Position numbers and translations under genes: made by a program. From Monoplex corrugatus (Eukaryota; Mollusca; Gastropoda; Littorinimorpha; Ranellidae): 27,500 nucleotides of DNA. The DNA lies in the NCBI GenBank assembly GCA_030674185.1, contig JAPXFY010000023.1, positions 18,109,762-18,137,261 of the forward strand, read 5' to 3'. The notes under the pieces were generated by a model, which ran no database searches, was not told where the DNA came from, and worked only from the letters and a program-made list of their open reading frames with translations. How positions within the stretch are numbered: the first letter of the stretch is position 1; every line of letters starts with the position of its first letter. Of the stretch, positions 19,996 to 27,500 are shown piece by piece.

Positions 19996-20820
19996 CGTTC
20001 AGCACCAGCCAATACACATAGTTCAGTACTTTTCAGTCTATTATACAGTATTTAGGCAGTATCCAATATTATTGCAACAAATATCATTAGAAACAAAAAG
20101 GGGCCGATAAATTTGCAGGCAATGACACTACAACAAAGTTCTCTGTCTGGAAAAGTCTGATGTTCTTAGACGCTTTAAATCGTACCTTCGCGAAAAAATT
20201 GCGAGTCTTCATACCATCAAACATCTCACCCAAAAAGGAATAGATAGAGGAAGTGGCCAAAAATCTACTATGAAATGGAAAAACAAGCGCTATCATGAAT
20301 CAGACCAACAATGGTATCATTTCAAAAATAACACTGCACAGACTCTTACAGTGCAGAATGGAAAGTGTGTGGGCTTTTCCAGAAACAGAGATAAAGGAAA
20401 AGTGAAGAAAAGGAAAAGACAACTTGAGAACAAGCAAGTTTGCCGAACCGTCTGTGTGTTTGTTTGTGGGCTGTTTGTTGATTGTTGTTCAGATATGTTT
20501 ATAAGTTTGTCATAATATGTATATATGTGTGTTTTCTCTTTGCTGTCATGATTTGTATATGTGTGTGTTTCCCCTTTGATATAGTTGTTGTTGTTGCAGT
20601 TGTTGCTTTTGTTGTTCTTGTTGTTGCTGATGTTGTCGGCCATCATGTTGTGTGGATATGGGTGTGTGTGTATGAATGCATATGGGTATGCCTGCGTGAG
20701 GGCATATGGGTAGATGCATGTATTTCCTGTTATGCATTTTCATTTCTTACCTGTTTAATTACCTACATATTCCTTTATTTTGTATTCATTCATTCACCTG
20801 TTTACATATTTACTTACTTA
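19996..20820. other. Gene A downstream region, no gene seen
   Basis: After the gene A stop I see no canonical aataaa close by and no coding frame with recognisable content. From 20455 to 20820 the sequence becomes T- and GT-rich low complexity (gttgttgttgttgcagttg at about 20585). The hydrophobic frame through 20482-20823 is a composition artefact. Confidence 0.55.
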
Positions 20821-20837
20821 TAGACTTGCAGGATAGC

Positions 20838-20944
20838 TGAGGACAGAGAGGGTGGGAGATGTACTTGCAGCGACAAGGGATATATTTGTATGGAGGGCCA
20901 TGATCGCCAACACCATGAGGCAGGGCACATGATGATGCTGATGC

Positions 20945-20993
<49 letters not shown>
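20838..20993 (+). mobile_element. (ATG)n-tailed LINE, 3' end, copy 3
   Basis: The segment gaggacagagagggtgggag to ccatgatcgccaacaccatg and gcagggcacatgatgatg matches the extreme 3' ends of the copies at 5490, 14691 and 27130. It ends in an ATG run at 20929-20992. Only about 90 bp of the element body is present. The ATG run merges directly into the ATA/ATT tail of an opposite-strand LINE. Confidence 0.75.
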
Positions 20994-21235
20994 AATAATA
21001 ATGTTTATTTGTATAGCGCATATTCCATATAAAAACATGCTCACCAGCGCTTTACATTTCGCAAAAACGGCAAATGGTGATAAAAAATGTTCACAATACA
21101 TACACAATAAGATAACAACAAACATTAAATCTATACATGTAAGAAGACACATAAGAAACCACAGAATATTAAGATTTAAACACTGACTTATGTAATGAAA
21201 AAAGATAAACAGATTTTTCATATGAATAAAGAGGC

Positions 21236-21311
<76 letters not shown>

Positions 21312-21313
21312 TG

Positions 21314-21394
<81 letters not shown>

Positions 21395-21442
21395 GTGTGT
21401 GTGCGTGCGTGTGCGTTACTGTGCGCGCGTGTGTATGTAAGA

Positions 21443-21540
<98 letters not shown>

Positions 21541-22730
21541 CCTATGTTTGCATGCGTGTGTGTGAGTGTTTGTGCATGCAATAGTTGTACATAAAATTAT
21601 AATCAATATTTTGAATGAAATAAAAACAGAAAAATTCTAATTCATATACAGGAAAAACATTATAACTTCAATATTACAGCGTTAACACCTTGACAATCAA
21701 AATTACCTCACAAATTATAATCTATTCGCATTGAATCCTAGCCTTTACCGGGAGCCAATGAAGTGTTCTAAGCAGAGATTTTGCATTCTCACCCCTGGGC
21801 TTGCGGAGAACAAGGTGAGCCGCGTGGTTCTGTATGCGCTGAAGTTTATATAGCTGATTGTCATGGAGACCTGCAAATAGAGAGTTACAATAGTCCAGTC
21901 TAGATAGTATGAAAGAGACAGCAAGCTTTTTGGCAGCATTGGCGGAAAGAAAGGAGCGAATCTTACCTATTCTGCGTAGCTAATAGTACAGAGTACTGCA
22001 CAACTGTTTGACATGGGCTTCCATATACAGTGTTTCATCCAGGTAGAAGCCAAGATTTCTAACAGTTTGTGAGAAAGATTACATCACAACCAGAGATAGA
22101 CATGGAGGCATGAGTAACCTGATTGATTTTTGACTTAGTACCAGTAACAATAAGCTCAGTTTTATCATCATTCATCTTCAGCTTGTTTTCACTCATCCAC
22201 TTGGAGACATCCTCTATACAATTTCTCAGACTGCACGCAAGAGCGTCAAAATCTGACTGGGCAGAGGAGCTTTGCAGCTGTGAGTCATCCGCAAAGAAGT
22301 GGTATGAGTGACCTGACTGATGAATGATAGTGCTGAGACGTTGTGTATACATAGTGAACAAGACAGAACCTTGTGGGACACCACATTTCAGCACAGATGG
22401 ATTTGATTTGTGGTCAATGACAACAGACTGGGTACGGCCAGTCAAATAGGAGGTAAACCAGTCCAGAACCTTTCCAGAACAGCCAAAAAGTGGTACGCAA
22501 CCGCGTTATGAGGATGCTATGATCTGTGGTGTCAAATGCTGCTGACAAGTCAAGCAGTGACAAGATAGACACACTCCCGTTGTCTGAAGCCTGAAGGAGG
22601 TCATTGACTACACGCAATAGAGCGGTTTCTGTGCTATAGCACTTACGGTAGGCTGACTGGAATGGCTCTAGCAGGTTGTGAGATTCCAGATGCTTGTGAT
22701 GAGGAGGAGTAGGAAGAGGAGGAGGCTGAT
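20993..22730 (-). mobile_element. L2/CR1-like LINE, second copy, reversed
   Basis: On the minus strand the RT is readable: NLLEPFQSAYRKCYSTETAL, LLDLSAAFDTTDHSILITRL, LKCGVPQGSVL, SYHFFADDSQLQSSSAQSDF (catalytic FADD kept), MSENKLKMNDDKTELIVTG, then RIGKIRSFLSANAAKKLAVS, FILSRLDYCNSLFAGL, LQRIQNHAAHLVL and TLHWLPVK. At about 21740 the coding sequence stops abruptly and AT-rich DNA plus about 300 bp of CA repeats follow. Then comes a 3' untranslated end (gtaaagcgctggtgagcatg, gcgctatacaaataaac) and an ATT tail at 20993-21001. At least two frame changes and a TAG near 21980 make it dead. The C-terminal 100 or so codons seen in the copy at 3150 are missing. Confidence 0.85.
21239..21577 (+). repeat. 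Long (GT)n microsatellite, two blocks
   Basis: Blocks of GT dinucleotides at 21239-21415 and 21445-21535, with gtgcgtg interruptions and a short mixed spacer (tactgtgcgcgcgtgtgtatg). It lies inside the 3' part of the reversed LINE. Cys-Val and Thr-His open frames on the two strands are repeat artefacts. Confidence 0.95.
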
Positions 22731-22755
22731 GATGATGATGATGATGATTGATGAG

Positions 22756-22790
<35 letters not shown>

Positions 22791-22904
22791 TGATAGAATA
22801 GAGTGAGTGTAAATGGAACGTTTTACTTTCTTTCTTCGTCCTGATTCTTTTTTTCAAACTCTTCAATTTCTTTTCTCTCTCTCTCTCCCTCTCTCTCTCT
22901 CTCC

Positions 22905-22956
<52 letters not shown>

Positions 22957-23130
22957 GTCTGTCTGTCTGTCTGTCTGTACTGCCCCTCTCCTTCAACCAC
23001 TCATTCACTCTCCTCTCCCCGTAATATTCAGTTTCTTTTTATTTTTGTTTCTTTATTGATTTGTTTGTTTGTTTGTTTATTTGTTTGTTTGTTTATTTGT
23101 TTGTTTGCTTACATGTATCATTTTCTTGTT
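22716..23130 (+). repeat. Low-complexity cluster: (GAT)n, (CT)n, (CTGT)n, (GTTT)n
   Basis: GATGAT arrays at 22716-22790, CT dinucleotides at 22875-22952, CTGT tetramers at 22952-22978 and GTTT/ATTT tetramers at 23055-23115. No gene is seen between the reversed LINE and the first coding block of gene B. Confidence 0.9.
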
Positions 23131-23229
23131 TGTTTTGGACATTCATATGGGTTGATAAACCTATTTATTTGTTATGACTAGGACAAGGAGTTTTCTGTTT
23201 ATTTACGTATTATTCCTTTATTTTGCTGG

Positions 23230-23288
23230 TGCTTTTTTTTCTTGATGCATTTATTTATTTCTTGTTTCATTTCGTATTGTATTTGTAG
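23230..23288 (+). promoter_or_regulatory. Candidate splice acceptor of gene B
   Basis: A pyrimidine-rich tract (gctttttttttcttgatgc onward) leads into tatttgtag at 23280-23288, a good match to a eukaryotic 3' splice site. The downstream sequence is open and homologous to gene A from its first codons. No signal-peptide exon could be located upstream, so the exon 1 position is unknown. Confidence 0.5.
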
Positions 23289-26200
23289 TTCAAGGTGACT
23301 TAATATCAAAGAACGAATCATCTGTATGCCTGCATTGTGTTATGACATCCGAGTCAACTGGTTTTTTCACACTGAAAGTGAATGATGCTTTAACCAACAG
23401 ATATTATGTGAAGACAAGTTTATTTGTCCCAGTCAGCCATGTTGTCATGATCAGTGTTAAACGTTTTGTACGGGTATCACTTCGCTGTATGTTCGCGGTG
23501 CTGAACGTCCTTCATCAAAAACACTGCGTTCAGACTCATGCTCTATTTTCTTTGTACACGTGTACAGAGTTACACAATTAGAAGTGAGACACAAACTGCG
23601 GGAACTTTGGTTTTGCGAAAGAAAAATTCGAGAACATTTGCAGTTTTTATTTTCTTTTCACCCTGAAAATAAGTCACCTCAGGAAATACCTGGTGGTCTT
23701 TTCAATTGTTCGGTGGATTATTATTCCAGTTTTCGGCACCACCTGGACTGTAACCTGAACACAGAGTGTAACGATGGACAGGATGAAACAGAACACTGTC
23801 CCTTCAGCAGTCCTGAATGTCAAGGTGGATTGCCATTGTGCAACCGTTGTTACAGGTATGTTAGCAGTAACGTTCTGCGTCGATTGGACAGTTCAGGGAC
23901 ACCTGCTGACAAGAGAGCCAACCTTTATTGTCGTGCAATGGGGGGCACACTGGGTGTACCGAAATGTGGCCATGAATGGATGACATCAGTGAAAAATTTG
24001 ACAAAAGTAATGCCAATCTTTTATGAAGACGTTTTGGTTGGTATGTACATCGGTGATAGAAGTTTATCTAACATGTATAGATACAATATTGTTCACAATG
24101 ACAGAACTGTTGCTTTTCATTCTGCTTCACCAGTAGGAATTATGCTTGCTAAAGCGAAAGTGTGTGTGTTAGTTCAAGGTATATATTACGTGCACGAGTG
24201 TCACAGTTCACGTTTACTAAATTATGGAGCCGTATGTGAATTCATTGAAGATAAAACGGATGAGAACCGTCAACATTCAAAAACCCATCTCACTGCCCGG
24301 TATACAGTTGTTGCACACACGACAACCATCTCTGATGACCTGTCCAGGTGGTCATGTTACACATACATTTCTGTTTTGTGGCTCACACATATTTCATGTA
24401 TGTAGTAAAGTACACACGTTCCCATGTGGTTTTGCCACAAATTCATCAGATACGTATGGCATACCTGAATCAGAAGATCGACACATGGTTTTGTTTACGT
24501 GTGATGATGACGTCACCACACTATCATACACTCTGGTGTGTGACTTCAGACATGACTGTCAGGACGAGAGTGATGAGTCATTCTGTAGACATCCTCCTTG
24601 TGTCAACATGTTTACCTGCACTAACGGTCAGTGTGTGTCCTATGACAACTTGTGTGACTGGTTGTTTCATTGTCCGGATGGATCGGACGAAAAAAACTGT
24701 GATAACATCGAATTGGATGAGAAAGACTATGTACAGTTTCCGTCTCCTGCTCTTATCCATTTTGATGGTATCAGGATTTTCACATCAACTCCAATGAAGT
24801 CCAACGACTCTTGTCCTGACACCCACTACCGTTGTCCAGGTAAGTTTAATGACTGTCTACCTGTCTACACACGATGCAATGGAATGTATGACTGTATTGA
24901 CCATGAGGATGAAGAGAGATGTGAAAATATGGTGTGTGCAGGATTATTTAGATGCAGGGCTTCCAAAATGTGTGTACATGGCGATCACCTGTGTGATGGC
25001 TGGCCCCACTGCCCAATGCATGATGATGAAATGTCATGTGAAGCGACCTGTCCTGTGGAATGTATGTGTTTAGGTCACTCTTTTCTATGTGTTCAGCCTT
25101 TCTCTGCATCACTCTTTCCTGGTATCCGCTCCTTAGATGCCACAGGTTCAGGAATTAACCTGTCTGTCTTAAATAACAATGCTTACCTCATTCATCTAAT
25201 TCTGGCAAAGTGTTCTCTGACCCATCTGTTTAACACTGGTCTGCTCAATGTAAGGCTTCTTGATCTCAGTGACAACATTCTGCAGCATGTAAACATGGCT
25301 CACTTTGTTAACTTACAAAACCTACAGACATTGTCTCTGCACAACAATCCTCTCACTTCATTTTACACTGATAATTCATCAACTACCGTACAAACAGTGC
25401 TAACAGAGATAGACTTGTCTTACACTACACTAACTGTCTTTCATACCGAAGTCTTGCTGAAATTCTTAAAACTTAAAAAGCTTAATCTGTCTTTTACTAC
25501 CATTCAAAGTATTGGCCCTGGTGGTTTCAAGTCCACACCCCGCTTAGCTGAATTATACATGGATGGTAGTCCTGTAAAAACATTCCCCCCTGACGTGTTT
25601 AAAGATCTGTTCTTTCTACATATCGTATCAACACTAAACTATAAACTCTGCTGCAAAGAAATTCTTCCAGACAAATTTGATGCTGCATTTTGTTACTCTC
25701 CCCAAAACGAGATTTCATCATGTGAAGATTTGCTACAATCAGGAATGTACCGAGGGTTTCTCTGGCTGATCAGCTGTCTGTCAGTGACTGGTAACACCTT
25801 CAGTTTCTTGTTACGTTTTCATACGAGGAAGGCAACCTCTACCGGTGGATTTAGCGTATTTGTCACCAATCTCACTATTTCTGATTTTCTGATGGGTGTC
25901 TACATTGCTATCATTGGAGTGGCTGATGAACTGTTCCGTGGTCGATATCTCCATTATGATGATGTATGGAAAAACAGTGTGACTTGTAAGTTGGCTGGCT
26001 TTCTGTCTCTGTTGTCCAGTGAAGTATCAGCTCTGATCATCTGGCTTATCACACTGGATCGTTTTATTGTTCTTCGCTTTCCATTCAGCTCCTTGCGATT
26101 TGAGAGAACATCAGCAATAGTGGCTTGTCTGCTGATTTGGTTGGTTGGTTGGTTCATTGCCATGTTACCTTTACTTCCAGTGACATCACATTGGGAGTTT

Positions 26201-26658
26201 TACAGCCAGACAAGTATCTGCATTCCACTGCCAGTTACAAGACACGCTTTCAAAGGAAGACTTTACGCTTTCAGTTTATTAATCGTCCTTAATTTTGTTC
26301 TGTTTCTGCTGATCTCTGCAGGCCAAGCCTTCATATACTGGTCAATACAGAAGAATGCCATGGCAACAAACACGACCAAAGTGTCACGTGACATGACCAT
26401 AGCTCGGCGATTGATCAGTGTTGCTGTAACAGATTTCATGTGTTGGTTTCCTGTTGGACTGTGTGGAATGTTAGCACTGGCTGATATTCCCATCCCGGAG
26501 AAGTCAACGTGGCATTAGCTATCTTTGTGTTGCCCTTAAACTCTGCACTTAATCCTTTCATGTATACCTTCAACACACTGGCAGAAAAACGGAGAAAATC
26601 TCAAGAAGCTAAACTGTTAGACTGGCTTCAATCCCATACTGACATGATTGGCTGTTAA
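23289..26658 (+). pseudogene. Gene B: GRL101-like receptor, tandem paralog of gene A, about three frame changes
   Basis: Same plan as gene A: N-terminal Cys-rich block (23289-23581) alignable to gene A residues about 60-160; LDLa 1 (23700-23805, ECNDGQDETEHC); C-type-lectin-like domain (about 23830-24240, ANLYCRAMGGTLGV to YGAVCEF) without EPN/QPD or WND; LDLa 2-3 (24495-24705); LDLa 4-5 (24804-25041); LRR cap CPVECMCLGHSFLC and repeats to about 25740; seven membrane spans (25745-26580). Class A switches are intact: SDFLMG in helix 2, LDRF after helix 3, LIW in helix 4, CWFP in helix 6 and NPFMY in helix 7. Frame changes lie near 23560-23600, 24245-24330 and 26503, where one G appears missing just before helix 7. 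After that point a new frame gives NSALNPFMY and a short tail ending DMIGC, with stop at 26656. No independent nonsense codon is seen. Ligand unknown; relaxin-receptor-like LDLa-LRR signalling is a family inference. Confidence 0.87.
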
Positions 26659-26716
26659 CAGATGACGTAACAGGTTGGCTGGCTCGTACACCACAGAAAA
26701 ACAGTACAGTACAGTA

Positions 26717-26719
26717 TTT

Positions 26720-26794
<75 letters not shown>

Positions 26795-26808
26795 GTTTGT
26801 GCGTGTGC

Positions 26809-26848
<40 letters not shown>

Positions 26849-26903
26849 TATATATGTGTGTGTATACGTGTGTGTGTGTACGTGTGTGTGTGCGTGTGTG
26901 TGT

Positions 26904-26975
<72 letters not shown>
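26717..26975 (+). repeat. Compound microsatellite (GT)n-(AT)n-(GT)n
   Basis: GT dinucleotides at 26722-26793, AT dinucleotides at 26815-26853 and GT dinucleotides with tacgtg interruptions at 26855-26974. It starts 59 bp after the gene B stop codon, so it may lie in the 3' untranslated region. Confidence 0.93.
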
Positions 26976-26976
<1 letters not shown>

Positions 26977-27129
26977 TTAAACAGTTTTCTGGCCCTCTCC
27001 CGTATTTATTGTGTAGTAGATAGATAGCTGGGAAGATACAAGAAACATACATACTGGTTTAATCTATTCATCTCACAGACCTGGCATTTAAAATAATGTT
27101 TACTTTTTTGTCTGTTTGTTCAACACGCA

Positions 27130-27500
27130 AAATCAGAACAAAATTGAGGCAGCTGGAATGTGGTTTCTAAGAAAAATGTTAAGAGTTCCATGGACAGCAA
27201 AGAAAAAAAATCGAGCAAGCTTGATGGAAGCAGACACAAAAAGGGCATTGATGAAGGAGATTTGGAAAAGACAACATCTATAGGATATTTCATGAGGCAA
27301 GAGAAATTAGAACACCTGGTCACAACAGAAAAACTGGAGGAAAAAAGATTACCAGATAGAAATAAGGAGAAAATACAGGACGCATTGTGCAGTAGATGAA
27401 GACAGAGCGGATGGGAGACGTATTTGTAGAAACAAAGGATAGTTCTTATGGAGGGCCATGGCTGCCACCTCCATGCTGGCAGGACACATGATGATGATGA
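27130..27500 (+). mobile_element. (ATG)n-tailed LINE, 3' end, copy 4, runs off the window
   Basis: Encodes in shifting frames AAGMWFLRKMLRVPW-type sequence (WFLRKML, then KRALMKEIWKRQ and GYFMRQEKLEHLVTTEKLEE), the C-terminal tail of the same RT family as the copy at 14691. It then has gacagagcggatgggagacg, gttcttatggagggccatgg and the start of an ATG repeat tail at the window edge. Frame changes near 27270 and an in-frame TGA at 27397 are seen. The DNA-level match to copy 2 is clear at attgaggcagctggaatgtg. Confidence 0.8.

Noticed and set aside
20482..20823. Hydrophobic 113-codon frame that might be the signal-peptide exon of gene B
   Set aside because: It is T/GT-rich low-complexity sequence with Val/Cys/Ile runs, has no cleavage-site pattern, and no convincing donor site in phase with 23289.
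20814..21606. Long Thr-His and Cys-Val open frames on both strands
   Set aside because: They are translations of a pure GT/CA dinucleotide tract and have no coding content beyond it.

Overview
The window is animal nuclear DNA, most likely from a mollusc and probably a gastropod. Long open frames are rare, and microsatellites ((GT)n, (CT)n, (AT)n, (ATG)n, (ATTT/GTTT)n) are everywhere. Several non-LTR retrotransposon clades are present as dead fragments, together with a tRNA-headed SINE and mariner-type DNA transposons. The two host genes are GRL101-like receptors (LDL-receptor class A + leucine-rich repeat + 7TM), a class first described in the snail Lymnaea. No operons, bacterial genes or CRISPR arrays are present.

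Layout. 1-2765 holds SINE pieces, an 86-89 bp minisatellite and the tail of a mariner transposase. 2840-5400 is an RTE-like LINE split by the 3' end of an L2/CR1-like LINE. 5490-5760 is the first of four 3' ends of one (ATG)n-tailed LINE family. 6283-11023 is a nearly full-length but dead LINE with an ORF1-like frame, an AP-type endonuclease, a reverse transcriptase and a C-terminal Cys/His knuckle. 11060-12416 is a complete mariner-superfamily element with an open transposase, near-perfect terminal inverted repeats and TA flanks. 12420-13700 is AT-rich, repeat-laden DNA. 13688-15735 is a reversed SINE head fused to a 52 bp minisatellite that is itself split by an (ATG)n-tailed LINE.

The accessory content of most interest is two tandem same-strand receptor genes, gene A (15962-19995) and gene B (23289-26658). 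They share one unusual order: N-terminal Cys-rich/CUB-like region, one LDLa, a C-type-lectin-like domain, four LDLa, leucine-rich repeats, then a rhodopsin-like 7TM bundle. Gene B keeps the canonical class A switch residues. Gene A has lost at least five of them. Both genes are broken by single-base frame changes but carry no stop codon that is not explained by one of these. That pattern fits either recent decay or assembly indel errors, and reads would decide. The 3.3 kb between the genes is filled with a tail-to-tail pair of LINE fragments and simple repeats. 26659-27500 ends in microsatellites and a fourth (ATG)n-tailed LINE end.

All coordinates of decayed elements are approximate. Family names rest on motifs I recognise, not on searches.
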